Source of the DNA: Clostridiales bacterium
Lineage (GTDB): Bacteria > Bacillota > Clostridia > Oscillospirales > Oscillospiraceae
DNA: 64,000 bases
Direction of reading: 5' to 3'
NCBI GenBank assembly: GCA_004554585.1
Contig: SFLH01000007.1
Coordinates: 1-64,000 of the forward strand
Position 1 is the stretch's first letter. Each line of letters opens with the position of its first letter. Of this stretch, positions 25,321 to 33,545 are shown in pieces. The position numbers and the translations under genes are program-made. The notes below the pieces were generated by a model. It was not told the origin of the DNA. It searched no databases and worked only from the letters and a program-made list of their open reading frames with translations.

Positions 25321-26963
25321 GCATCACCTATCACGTCTGCAAATACACCCCCACCGAGCTGCTGGCGGCCTTTGGCGGCCAGTGCGCCCTGCTGGATGAG
25401 GCCCCGGAGAACTTCGACCTGTCCGACCAGGTGGCCCACCCCAACTTGTGCGGCTTTGGCAAGTCGGTGATCCAGGCGGCCATGAGCGGCCAGGTGAAGG
25501 AACTGGTGCTGGTCAACTGCTGCGACACCATCCGCAGCGCCTACGACATTCTCAAGGACCAGGGCACTCTGGACTTCCTCTACCTACTGGACATCCTCCA
25601 CAAGGGGGAGGACTGCGCCGTGGAACACACCCGGGACCAGCTGCTGGCCCTGGCCGAGGCCTACGGGGCCTACAAAGGCACCCAGTTTGACCGGGCGGCT
25701 TTCTTCGCCGCCTTCCGGACCGCCGCCCCCGTCCCCCAGCCCCACCTGGCGGTGCTGGGGGCCAAGATGGGCAGCCACCTCTTCTCCCTGGTGGAGGAGA
25801 CCATGCCCCTGCCGGTGGTCAACGCCACCTGCGCCAACAACCGAAACGTGGCAAAGCCCGAGGACCAGGCGGACTTCGCCGCCCTCATGACCGACTACGC
25901 CCGGTGCCTGCTGGGCCAGCTACCCTGCATGCGCATGACCGACAATGCCCCCCGCCGGGCCCTGTACAACACCCCCGGCCTGGAGGGCGTGATCTACCAC
26001 ACCCTGCAGTTTTGCGACTACTACGGCTTTGAGTACGCCGACCTGCGCGGCAAACTCCCCGTCCCCCTTTTGAAAATCGAGTCTGACGGCACCACCCAGA
26101 GCCGGGAGCAGCTGCGCACCCGCCTGGATGCCTTCGCCGAAGGGCTGCACCCCCACACCCGGAAAGGAGAATCCCCCATGGCCAAACACGGCTACTTCGC
26201 CGGCATCGACAGCGGCTCAGCCACCACCGACGTGGTCATCCTGGACCAGGACAAAACCATCGTGGCCAAGGTCATCCTGCCCACCGGGGCAGGGGCCTCC
26301 AACGGCGCCCAGCGGGCCCTGGACCAGGCCCTGGCCCAGGCAGGGCTGACCCAGGCTGACCTGACCGCCACCGTCACCACCGGCTACGGCCGGGGGGTGA
26401 TCCAGACCGGTGACAAGTCCGTCACCGAGATCACCTGCCACGCCAAAGGCGCCCACTTCCTCAACCCCGCCGTGCGCACGGTCATCGACATCGGCGGCCA
26501 GGACAGCAAGGTCATCCGCGTGGAGGCCGACGGGAGCGTGGCCAACTTCGTCATGAACGACAAGTGCGCCGCCGGCACCGGCCGCTTTTTGGAGATGATG
26601 GCCCGCACCCTGGAGCTCTCTCTGGAGGAGATCTCCACCATCGGCCTGCACTGGAAGGAGGAGATCACCATCTCCTCCATGTGCACCGTCTTTGCCGACT
26701 CCGAGGTGGTCTCCCTGGTGGCCCAGAACAAGGCCCTGCCCGACATCGTCCACGGCCTGAACCAGTCGGTGGCCGCCCGGGCCGCGGCCCTCTTCCGCCG
26801 GGCAGGGGGCCAGGGCCCGTGCATGATGACCGGCGGCGTCTCCCGCAACCAGGGGGTGGCCCGGGCCATCGAGGAGAAACTGGGCCAGCCCCTCTTCCTC
26901 CATCCCGACGCCCAGCTGTGCGGTGCCCTGGGGGCCGCCCTGTTCGCCCTGGAACTGCCTTGA
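25317..26963 (+). CDS. fusion of a short 2-hydroxyacyl-CoA dehydratase-like subunit and an acyl-CoA dehydratase activase
   Basis: A 548-residue fusion. Residues 1 to about 285 look like a reduced dehydratase subunit (HPNLCGFGKSVIQA, VLVNCCDTIRSAYD). Residues 288-548 are a complete HgdC/FldI-type activase, an ATP-driven electron injector: GIDSGSATTDVV, DIGGQDSK, NDKCAAGTGRFLE and SSMCTVFADSE keep the two cysteines that share one [4Fe-4S] cluster between monomers, and TGGVSRN closes the ATP site. At the joint is a good ribosome binding site (AAAGGAG) 9 bp before an in-frame ATG at 26178, so free activase may also be made. The gene overlaps the upstream subunit by 4 bp. Confidence 0.85.
   Translation: MSITYHVCKYTPTELLAAFGGQCALLDEAPENFDLSDQVAHPNLCGFGKSVIQAAMSGQVKELVLVNCCDTIRSAYDILKDQGTLDFLYLLDILHKGEDCAVEHTRDQLLALAEAYGAYKGTQFDRAAFFAAFRTAAPVPQPHLAVLGAKMGSHLFSLVEETMPLPVVNATCANNRNVAKPEDQADFAALMTDYARCLLGQLPCMRMTDNAPRRALYNTPGLEGVIYHTLQFCDYYGFEYADLRGKLPVPLLKIESDGTTQSREQLRTRLDAFAEGLHPHTRKGESPMAKHGYFAGIDSGSATTDVVILDQDKTIVAKVILPTGAGASNGAQRALDQALAQAGLTQADLTATVTTGYGRGVIQTGDKSVTEITCHAKGAHFLNPAVRTVIDIGGQDSKVIRVEADGSVANFVMNDKCAAGTGRFLEMMARTLELSLEEISTIGLHWKEEITISSMCTVFADSEVVSLVAQNKALPDIVHGLNQSVAARAAALFRRAGGQGPCMMTGGVSRNQGVARAIEEKLGQPLFLHPDAQLCGALGAALFALELP
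26161..26180 (+). promoter_or_regulatory. internal ribosome binding site and start codon inside the fusion gene
   Basis: GGAAAGGAGA followed 8-9 bp later by ATG at 26178, in frame, exactly where the activase domain begins. Confidence 0.6.
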
Positions 26964-27068
26964 CCCCGTTCTTTCGAAAAATTTAACAATTTGTTCAACT
27001 ATTTCTCCGTTTTCTCCGGTCTTTTTGGCCCTTTGCCCAATTTGATCTGGGAATTCTCCCGGGAAGCG

Positions 27069-27097
27069 TTGACTTCGCTTCCGTTTTCTGGTACAAT
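27069..27097 (+). promoter_or_regulatory. promoter of the MarR-MarR-citrate synthase operon
   Basis: TTGACT (27069-27074), 17 bp spacer, TACAAT (27092-27097). Confidence 0.75.
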
Positions 27098-27099
27098 GG

Positions 27100-27112
27100 C
27101 TAACATAGTTAG
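27100..27112. promoter_or_regulatory. candidate MarR operator
   Basis: CTAACATAGTTAG, a perfect 5-bp inverted repeat with 3-bp centre, sits at the expected transcription start of the operon that begins with a MarR gene. Its place suggests autoregulation. Confidence 0.45.
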
Positions 27113-27131
27113 TCAAGGTGGGAGTGTCAAG

Positions 27132-27572
27132 ATGATGACAGCCGATTACGAAGGTTTAGCCACGGAACTGCTGCGCGTAAATGAGGAACTGCTGCGGCTG
27201 CCAGACCATCAGCAGATGGCCCGGCTGTCCCGGGGGGAGTCCTTTGTCCTCAATTACCTACTCAAGCACCCCCAGGCCCACCCGGTGGAACTGAGCCGGG
27301 GGCTGGCCGTGAGCACGGCCCGCATCGCCACCCTATTGGGGCGCATGGAACGCAAGCAGCTGATCTCCCGGGACCCCGATCCCCTGAATAACCGCCAGGT
27401 GATCGTCACCCTCTCCCCCCAGGGGCTGGAGCTCATCCAGCGTCTGAGGGCCGCGGCCATTCGCTCCACGGTGCAGATGCTGGCCCAGCTGGGGCCGGAG
27501 GACGCCCGGGAATTTGTCCGCCTGCAGAAGAAGCTGCTCAGCCACCTGGCCGCGGCGGGCCCCACCGTCTGA
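27132..27572 (+). CDS. MarR family transcriptional regulator
   Basis: A 146-residue winged-helix protein. The recognition region HPVELSRGLAVSTARIATLLGRMERKQLISRDPDPLNNRQVIVTLS contains helix 3/4 and the wing of the MarR fold, with the usual RD..DxR-type wing start. Two ATGs lie in tandem at 27132 and 27135 after a GGTGGGAG site; either may be used. It is first in a transcript with a second winged-helix protein and citrate synthase, with a palindrome at the promoter. Confidence 0.88.
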   Translation: MMTADYEGLATELLRVNEELLRLPDHQQMARLSRGESFVLNYLLKHPQAHPVELSRGLAVSTARIATLLGRMERKQLISRDPDPLNNRQVIVTLSPQGLELIQRLRAAAIRSTVQMLAQLGPEDAREFVRLQKKLLSHLAAAGPTV

Positions 27573-27623
27573 CTGCACCGGCTGTGACTCTTGCCATTTT
27601 TGCGATACCGAGGTGAACCCAAA

Positions 27624-28121
27624 ATGACCGATATGAACCGAACCGAAGGCGCCAGCGGCGTGCTGGACACCCTCTCCCCGGACCGGGTGGACAAGCTCTT
27701 CCACAGCCCTGCCCTGCGCCATCTGTTTCAGGAGAATGCCTCCAACGAGTACGCGCTGATCTGGCTACTGTCCAAGCACACCAAGGACACCGGCAGCGAC
27801 AAGATCTACCTCAAGGATATGGTCCGAGAGCTAGGCCTGCCCATGTCCAAGGTCTCTGCCATCGCCCACTCCCTCCAGGACAAGGGCCTGGTGCGCTGGA
27901 CCCACGACGGCAGCGGCGAGGAGGGGACCTACATCCTGCTCACCGAAACCGCCATCACCTCCGTGCGGACCCAGCGCCAAGCCCTGCGGGACTATCACCA
28001 GCGGGTGGTGGCCGCCTATGGAGAGGAAAAATTCCTCCACCTGCTGGGGGAGATCACCCAGCTGGAGGAAATCATGCGGCAGGAAGCCGAGAAGGAGGCC
28101 GATACCCATGGCAAACCGTAA
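27624..28121 (+). CDS. second winged-helix (MarR-like) regulator
   Basis: A 165-residue protein with a winged-helix core (KIYLKDMVRELGLPMSKVSAIAHSLQDKGLVRWTHDGSGEEGTYILLTETA) flanked by helices suited to dimer formation. It has no conserved ligand cysteine. The start has only a modest GAGGTG site. Its 3' end overlaps the citrate synthase start by 14 bp in another frame, so the two are translationally linked, which points to citrate synthase as its main target or partner. Confidence 0.78.
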   Translation: MTDMNRTEGASGVLDTLSPDRVDKLFHSPALRHLFQENASNEYALIWLLSKHTKDTGSDKIYLKDMVRELGLPMSKVSAIAHSLQDKGLVRWTHDGSGEEGTYILLTETAITSVRTQRQALRDYHQRVVAAYGEEKFLHLLGEITQLEEIMRQEAEKEADTHGKP

Positions 28122-29439
28122 CGTAGAAGCATACGCCGCCGCCCAGACCCCCCTGTGCGTGCGCAACGACACCATCCCCGAGTCCCTCTTCCAGGAGTAC
28201 GGGGTCAACCGGGGCCTGCGGGACGTCAACGGCGTGGGCGTGCTGACGGGGCTGACCAACATCTCCAAAATCGTCTCCTTCCGCCACGACGGCGGCAAGC
28301 GGGAGCCCTGTGAAGGCCAGCTGTGGTACCGGGGCTACAACGTCAAGGACCTCATCGACGGTCTGGGCCCCGACGAGTTCGGCTTTGAGAAGATCTCCTA
28401 CCTGCTGCTCTTCGGCGACCTGCCCAGCCAGGAGGAGCTGGCAGAGTTCACCGGCGTGCTCAGCGACTGCCGCACTCTGCCCACCAACTTCACCCGGGAC
28501 GTGATCATGAAGGCCCCCTCCAAGGACATCATGAACTCCATGACCCGGAGCGTGCTCACCCTGGCCAGTTACGACAGCCAGGTCAACGGCGACCTGGGCA
28601 ACTCCATCCGCCAGTGCATCCGGCTGATTTCGGAGTTCCCCATGCTGGCCGTCTACGGCTACCACGCCTACAATCACTACGAAAACGACGAGAGCATGTA
28701 CATCCACCGCCCCGACCCCAACCTGTCCACGGCGGAAAATATCCTGCGCATGCTCCGCCACGACCGGTCCTACACCAAGCTGGAGGCCAAGGCCCTGGAC
28801 ATCGCCCTCATCCTGCACATGGAGCACGGCGGCGGCAACAACTCCACCTTCACCACCCGGGTGGTGACCTCCTCCGGCTCGGACACCTACTCCACCATCG
28901 CCGCGGCCCTGTCCTCCCTGAAGGGTCCCCGCCACGGCGGCGCCAACATCAAGGTCATGGAGATGATCCAGGACCTGAAAAACAATCTGAGCGACTGGAC
29001 CGATCCCGGCCAGACCAGCGAGTATCTGAAAAAGATTCTGCGCAAGGAGGCCTTTGACCACAGCGGCCTGATCTACGGCATGGGGCACGCGGTCTACTCC
29101 ATTTCCGACCCCCGGGAGCAGATCCTGCGCTCCTTCGTCAACCAGCTGGCAGTGGAGAAGGGCCGCCACGACGACCTGACCATGTACCGCAACATCGAGG
29201 AGGAGGCCCCCAAGCTCATCTCCAAGAACCGCCCCATCTACAAGGGCGTCAGCGCCAACATCGACCTGTACAGCGGCTTCCTCTACGACCTGCTGGGCAT
29301 CCCCATGGAGCTCTACACCCCCCTGTTCGCCATCGCCCGCATCGTGGGCTGGAGTGCCCACCGCATCGAGGAGCTGGTGTGCATGAACAAGATCATCCGC
29401 CCCGCGTACAAGAGTGTCATGCGGGAGCGGCACCTGTGA
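28108..29439 (+). CDS. citrate synthase
   Basis: A 443-residue enzyme that condenses acetyl-CoA and oxaloacetate to citrate. HMEHGGGNNSTFTTRVVTSSGSD contains the first catalytic His region, GMGHAVYSISDPR the second catalytic His and oxaloacetate arginine, and the Asp of the triad lies near the C-terminus. It is of the longer clostridial form with an N-terminal domain. GAAGGAGG lies before ATG 28108 inside the preceding gene. No aconitase or isocitrate dehydrogenase follows, so it probably feeds glutamate synthesis. Confidence 0.93.
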   Translation: MANRNVEAYAAAQTPLCVRNDTIPESLFQEYGVNRGLRDVNGVGVLTGLTNISKIVSFRHDGGKREPCEGQLWYRGYNVKDLIDGLGPDEFGFEKISYLLLFGDLPSQEELAEFTGVLSDCRTLPTNFTRDVIMKAPSKDIMNSMTRSVLTLASYDSQVNGDLGNSIRQCIRLISEFPMLAVYGYHAYNHYENDESMYIHRPDPNLSTAENILRMLRHDRSYTKLEAKALDIALILHMEHGGGNNSTFTTRVVTSSGSDTYSTIAAALSSLKGPRHGGANIKVMEMIQDLKNNLSDWTDPGQTSEYLKKILRKEAFDHSGLIYGMGHAVYSISDPREQILRSFVNQLAVEKGRHDDLTMYRNIEEEAPKLISKNRPIYKGVSANIDLYSGFLYDLLGIPMELYTPLFAIARIVGWSAHRIEELVCMNKIIRPAYKSVMRERHL

Positions 29440-29466
29440 GCCCCACCGCCCCAGAGAAAAAAAGCA

Positions 29467-29514
29467 CCAGGCAGACCCCCTCCCGCCGGGAGAGAAGGTC
29501 TGCCTGGTTTTTTC
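29467..29514 (+). terminator. terminator between citrate synthase and MATE gene (both directions)
   Basis: CCAGGCAGACC / GGTCTGCCTGG stem with T-run on the plus side and A/T run on the other. Confidence 0.85.
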
Positions 29515-29533
29515 TTGGAAAACCGGGCCGGGG

Positions 29534-30892
29534 CTAAGAGGTGACAAAGCTGTGCTTCATCCACTTGCCGCTGCGATAGTAGAGCAGCAGGATCACGCTG
29601 CACACGATCCACCCCACCGGGTAGCCCAGGGCCACGGGCAGGAGGGTGCCGAAGAGGCGGTAGGTGACGAGCAGATAGACCTGGCGGAAGGCCACAAAGG
29701 AGAAGAGCATGATGAACATGGGGATTTTGGCGTCCCCCGCCCCACGCAGGGCCCCGGCGTAGATCTGGTTGAAGTTGGCGATGAGGTAGAAGGGGGAGAT
29801 CAGGCGGATGAAGTACACCCCGTAGTCCAGCACCTCCGGCTCCTGGTTGAACAGGCCGCACAGGGGCCGGGCGAAGAGCATCAGGGGCACCAGCACCACC
29901 ACCGCCACCACCGTGGCGATGGCCAGGGAGCAGCGGATGCCCCGCTTGGCCCGCTCCCAGTTCCCTGCCCCCACGTTCTGGCCCACGAAGGTGGTGGCCG
30001 TGACGGACAGGGTGGTCATGGGCAGGATGGCAAAGGCGTCGATCTTCTGATAGGCCGCCCAGCCGGCCATGCAGGAGGAGGCGAAGCGGTTGACGTAGGA
30101 CTGCACGAACACGTTGGAAAAGGAGGTGACGGCCAGCTGCAGGGCCGAGGGCACCCCCACCACGAAGATGTTTCTCAAAATGCCCCGCTGGACCTTCAGG
30201 TTCCGCCACTGGACCCGGTAGCAGCTGCGGCTGGCGGTGAGGACCCCCAGCACCAGCAGGGCCGACAGAGCTTGGGCCACGATGGTGGCGATGGCCGCCC
30301 CGGCGATTCCCCAGTGAAAGACCGCCACGAACAGCAGGTCCAGCACGGTGTTGATGGCGGCGGAGAAGAGCAGAAAATACAGCGGCCGGCGGGAATCCCC
30401 CACCGCCCGCAGGATGCCGGAGCCCAAATTGTACAGCAGCAACCCAGACACCCCCGCAAAGTAGATGCGCAGGTATTCCTGGGCCGGGCCGAACACGTCC
30501 GCCGGGGTGGCCATGAGCCGGAGCATGGCGGGCACCATGGCCACACCCACCACTGTGAAGGCCCCGCACAGCACCAGCACCAGCACCAGGCTGGTCTGGA
30601 CGGCCTGGCCCACCTTCTCCTCCTCCTGGGCCCCGTAGAACTGGGAAATCACCACCCCGATGCCCGCCGACAGGCCCAGAAAGAGGCCGATGAGGGTGTT
30701 GATGATGGGGGTGGTGGTGCCCACGGCGGCCAGGGCGGCCTTGCCTACGAAGTTACCCAGGACGATGCTGTCCACGGTGTTGTAACACTGTTGGAAAAAA
30801 TTTCCTGCCAATAAAGGCAGAGAGTACAGCAGAAGCTGGCGCAGAATGTTCCCATGGGTCATGCTGTGGTCTCTGGCCCGTCTGGCTGCCAT
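29534..30892 (-). CDS. MATE family efflux transporter
   Basis: A 452-residue membrane protein with twelve predicted helices in two six-helix halves. LPLLAGNFFQQCYNTVDSIVLGNFVG is the family opening and GVPSALQLAVTSFSNVFVQSYVNRF the matching start of the second half. MATE proteins export drugs or metabolites using H+ or Na+ gradients; here the substrate is unknown. GAGGAGG lies before the ATG. It has its own promoter and convergent terminator. Confidence 0.92.
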   Translation of the reverse strand: MAARRARDHSMTHGNILRQLLLYSLPLLAGNFFQQCYNTVDSIVLGNFVGKAALAAVGTTTPIINTLIGLFLGLSAGIGVVISQFYGAQEEEKVGQAVQTSLVLVLVLCGAFTVVGVAMVPAMLRLMATPADVFGPAQEYLRIYFAGVSGLLLYNLGSGILRAVGDSRRPLYFLLFSAAINTVLDLLFVAVFHWGIAGAAIATIVAQALSALLVLGVLTASRSCYRVQWRNLKVQRGILRNIFVVGVPSALQLAVTSFSNVFVQSYVNRFASSCMAGWAAYQKIDAFAILPMTTLSVTATTFVGQNVGAGNWERAKRGIRCSLAIATVVAVVVLVPLMLFARPLCGLFNQEPEVLDYGVYFIRLISPFYLIANFNQIYAGALRGAGDAKIPMFIMLFSFVAFRQVYLLVTYRLFGTLLPVALGYPVGWIVCSVILLLYYRSGKWMKHSFVTS

Positions 30893-30946
30893 GGCGCTCT
30901 GCCTCCTCTCCCCCGCCAGGACGCGGTGATTTTCCTGATGTTTTTA

Positions 30947-30974
30947 TTATAGCATCCCTGCCAGGGCTGTCAAC
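30947..30974 (-). promoter_or_regulatory. MATE gene promoter
   Basis: Minus strand TTGACA (30969-30974), 16 bp spacer, TATAAT (30947-30952). Confidence 0.75.
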
Positions 30975-31179
30975 CGGCGGGGGAAGTCATGTTCCCGGCT
31001 TCCTCCCGGTCCCCGGGCAGACGAAACGAAATCTGTGCCAGTGTTTGCCGTCCACAGTGGCATTTGCGTAATGACACCGCTTCCGATAAACTCTTATGTG
31101 GGTAACACAAATATTACTCGTACGACAATATCCGTTGACGGCGATGCCCACTGGACATCCTCTTACGGAACAAAAAAGA
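30975..31179. other. low-GC intergenic DNA before the Big_2 remnant
   Basis: Only short broken frames. A plus-strand frame from 31035 (with NTNITRTTISVDGDAHWTSS) may be further decayed sequence of the same surface protein, but it is not recognisable with confidence. Confidence 0.45.
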
Positions 31180-31455
31180 ATGACCATCAATCCCGCTCCG
31201 ACGGTTTCTGTCACCGGTGTGACGCCAAACAAGACTGAACTTTCCCTTTATACTGACGAAAGCCAAACCCTGATTGCCACGGTAGCACCGAGCAATGCCA
31301 CCAATCAGGCTGTGACCTGAACTAGTGATAGACCCAAAGTTGCCACTGTGGACTACAGCGGCAAAGTCTCTGCCGTGAATCCAGGTGAAGCCCCCATCAC
31401 CGTCACCACCGCTGACGGCGACTGTTCTGGCACGGTTCTGCGGCAGCGTCATCTG
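31180..31455 (+). pseudogene. remnant of a Big_2 (bacterial Ig-like) surface protein
   Basis: The frame reads VTGVTPNKTELSLYTDESQTLIATV..., a TGA at 31318, then PKVATVDYSGKVSAVNPGEAPITV. That is one nearly complete Big_2 domain in which the usual W of the VTWTS box has become TGA. No signal peptide, no start of a long protein and no anchor are present. Base composition is clearly lower in GC than the genes on either side, which points to an acquired and decaying adhesin fragment. Confidence 0.75.
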
Positions 31456-31477
31456 AGGCGCCCACACGACGCAAAAA

Positions 31478-31510
31478 GGCGGCTCCCGTCGGGAGCCGCC
31501 TTTCCTTTTT
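31478..31510 (-). terminator. alcohol dehydrogenase terminator (both directions)
   Basis: GGCGGCTCCC / GGGAGCCGCC perfect stem with GTC loop; T-run on both strands. Confidence 0.85.
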
Positions 31511-31545
31511 CAGGCAAGCGGAGGGTGGCATGGTTTCTTTTTCGC

Positions 31546-32715
31546 TCAAAAGCTCTCCCGCAGGACCCGCAGCACCTCCTGGCGGGTGAGGGGGTGATAG
31601 CCCCCTTTCCGCAGGTTGCAGGTGGCGGCGATGGTCTCCAGAAGGCTGTCGTCGGGCAGGCCCAGCTGGCGCAGGTTGGCGGTCATGCGGCTGTCCCGGA
31701 TGAAGGCCGCCAGGGCGTCGATGCCCGCGTGGGCCAGCTCCAGGTCGCTTTTGCCCGCCGGGTCGATGCCCCAGACGTTGACGGCGAAGCGCTTGAACCG
31801 GGGCAGCGCGTAGGGACAGACCAGCCGGTAATAGGCCGGGGAGACCGCCGCTAAGCCCATGCCGTGGGCGCAGTCGTAATAGGCCCCGATCTGGTGCTGG
31901 ATCTGGTGGACCTCCCAGTCCTCCCGCTTGGAGGGGGAAAGCAGGCCGCTCAGGGCCAGGGAGGAGGCCCACATGAGGTTGCTGCGGGCGGTGTAGTCCC
32001 GGGGATTTTTCAGGGCGGCAGCGGTGCTGCGGATGACGCTGCCCATGATGGCCTCGGCCAAGTCATCGGAGAGGTTGTCCTCGTCCTCGGGGCTGAAATA
32101 GATCTCCATGATGTGGGAGAGAATGTCAAAGATGCCGGAGACCATCTGATACTCGGGCACGCTGTAGGTAAACTCCGGGTTGAGCACGGCGAAGCGGGGG
32201 TAGAGGCTGTAGTCCCAACAAGAGGTCTTTACCTTGGTCTCCTCGTTGGTGACCACCGAGTCTCCGTCCATCTCCGAGCCGGTGCCCACCATGGTCAGCA
32301 CCGCCCCCACCGGCAGGGGTGCCTCCTCCGGCGGCCGCTTTTCCAGCCAGTGGCGGGTCCACAGGTCCCCGTCCTCCACGGCGGCGATGGCTACCGCCTT
32401 GGCGCAGTCGATCACCGACCCGCCGCCTACAGCCAGGATCAGGTCCGCCCCGCAGGACCGGGCCAGGCGGCCCCCCTCCAGCACCTTGGCGTAGGTGGGG
32501 TTGGGCTGGATGCCGGCAAACTCCGTCACCCGTTTTCCGCTGGCCCGCAGGGCCTGGATCACCTGGTCATAGACCCCGTTTTGCCGGATGGACCCGCCGC
32601 CATAGGCCAGCAGGACGTTCTCCCCATAGAGGGCCAGCAGGCCCGGCAGGCTTTCCATGGCGGAACGGCCGAAGAAAACCTGGGTGGGGTTGAAAAACTC
32701 AAAATCGCGATTCAT
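31546..32715 (-). CDS. iron-containing alcohol dehydrogenase (butanol dehydrogenase-like)
   Basis: A 389-residue NAD(P)H-linked enzyme reducing aldehydes to alcohols. GGGSVIDCAKAVA is the nucleotide-binding loop; metal ligands are D and H in FDILSHIMEIYF and the two later His in HQIQHQIGAYYDCAHGMGLA. The overall sequence resembles the clostridial BdhA/YqdH-type group. Downstream of a Crp/Fnr-family gene on the same strand with 24 bp between, so fermentation-state control of this enzyme by that regulator is plausible. Confidence 0.9.
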   Translation of the reverse strand: MNRDFEFFNPTQVFFGRSAMESLPGLLALYGENVLLAYGGGSIRQNGVYDQVIQALRASGKRVTEFAGIQPNPTYAKVLEGGRLARSCGADLILAVGGGSVIDCAKAVAIAAVEDGDLWTRHWLEKRPPEEAPLPVGAVLTMVGTGSEMDGDSVVTNEETKVKTSCWDYSLYPRFAVLNPEFTYSVPEYQMVSGIFDILSHIMEIYFSPEDEDNLSDDLAEAIMGSVIRSTAAALKNPRDYTARSNLMWASSLALSGLLSPSKREDWEVHQIQHQIGAYYDCAHGMGLAAVSPAYYRLVCPYALPRFKRFAVNVWGIDPAGKSDLELAHAGIDALAAFIRDSRMTANLRQLGLPDDSLLETIAATCNLRKGGYHPLTRQEVLRVLRESF

Positions 32716-32739
32716 CGGACAGACTCCTTTCCCATGTTG

Positions 32740-33390
32740 TCACGCCAGCACCTCTTCCAGGGCGTCCGGGTCCAGCACAGTCACCGTGCCCCGGCCCAGG
32801 GTGACGATCCCCCGGCCAGCAAACTGGTTGAGCATGCGGGTGACCACCTCCCGGGAAGAGCCGATGTACCGGGCAATCTGCTCGTGGGTGCAGGAGAAGG
32901 AGGGGCTGCGCCGCCGCTGACATTCCTCCAGGAGGAAGGTGGCCAGACGTTTTTCCAAGCTCAGGAAGATGATCTGCTGCATGGTGCGCAGCACGCTGGA
33001 GTATTGGTTGACCGCCTGCTTGTACACCAGCCGCTCCACATCGGGGTTCTGGTTCATCAGCTGGGAGAGAACGGCCGCAGGCAGAATGACGATCTCCGAG
33101 GCCACCTCGGCGGTGATGTGGCTCTCAAAGTCCAGGCTTTGCAGGACGCAGGCCGCTGAGAGGATGCAGGAGGCCCCCTTCTCCACACGGAAGACCGTGA
33201 TCTCCCGCCCCTCCTCGGAGAGGATGGAAAAGGCCAGGCGCCCCTTGGAGACGAAAATCAAGCCCACGCAGCTGTCCCCATGGCGGTGGACCACCTGCCC
33301 CTTCCGGCAGGACAGGCGCTGCACAGAGCGGTCCAATCGGTCTTTTTCCTCGGGGGAGAGATAGGGATAAAAGGAAAGTTCTTGAATCAT
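32740..33390 (-). CDS. Crp/Fnr family transcriptional regulator
   Basis: A 216-residue two-domain regulator. Residues 1-115 form the cyclic-nucleotide-type beta barrel, then a dimer helix. The HTH is FSCTHEQIARYIGSSREVVTRMLNQFAGRGIVTLGRGTVTVLD near the C-terminus. Single cysteines are scattered without the Fnr N-terminal cluster pattern, so it does not look like an oxygen-sensing Fnr. ATG 33390 is preferred because GGAGG touches the earlier ATG at 33399. Divergent from superoxide reductase with a palindrome between. Confidence 0.88.
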   Translation of the reverse strand: MIQELSFYPYLSPEEKDRLDRSVQRLSCRKGQVVHRHGDSCVGLIFVSKGRLAFSILSEEGREITVFRVEKGASCILSAACVLQSLDFESHITAEVASEIVILPAAVLSQLMNQNPDVERLVYKQAVNQYSSVLRTMQQIIFLSLEKRLATFLLEECQRRRSPSFSCTHEQIARYIGSSREVVTRMLNQFAGRGIVTLGRGTVTVLDPDALEEVLA

Positions 33391-33441
33391 GGAAAACATC
33401 CTCCATTTGGGCCGTCGGCCGCAGAATAATTTTTTCTCTCG

Positions 33442-33454
33442 GTGACAAAATCAC
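33442..33454. promoter_or_regulatory. GTGA-N5-TCAC palindrome, candidate Crp/Fnr site
   Basis: GTGACAAAATCAC lies two bases upstream of the superoxide reductase -35 box and about 50 bp from the divergent Crp/Fnr start. Classical sites have six central bases, here five, so identity is tentative. Confidence 0.5.
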
Positions 33455-33456
33455 TG

Positions 33457-33485
33457 TTGCAGTGCGTCCGCGCTGGTATTATAAT
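33457..33485 (+). promoter_or_regulatory. superoxide reductase promoter
   Basis: TTGCAG (33457-33462), 17 bp spacer, TATAAT (33480-33485). Confidence 0.75.
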
Positions 33486-33545
33486 AACACAAGAAGAAAA
33501 ACAGGCCAACCATTACTTGCAGAAAATAAAAAAGGAGTTTTTACA

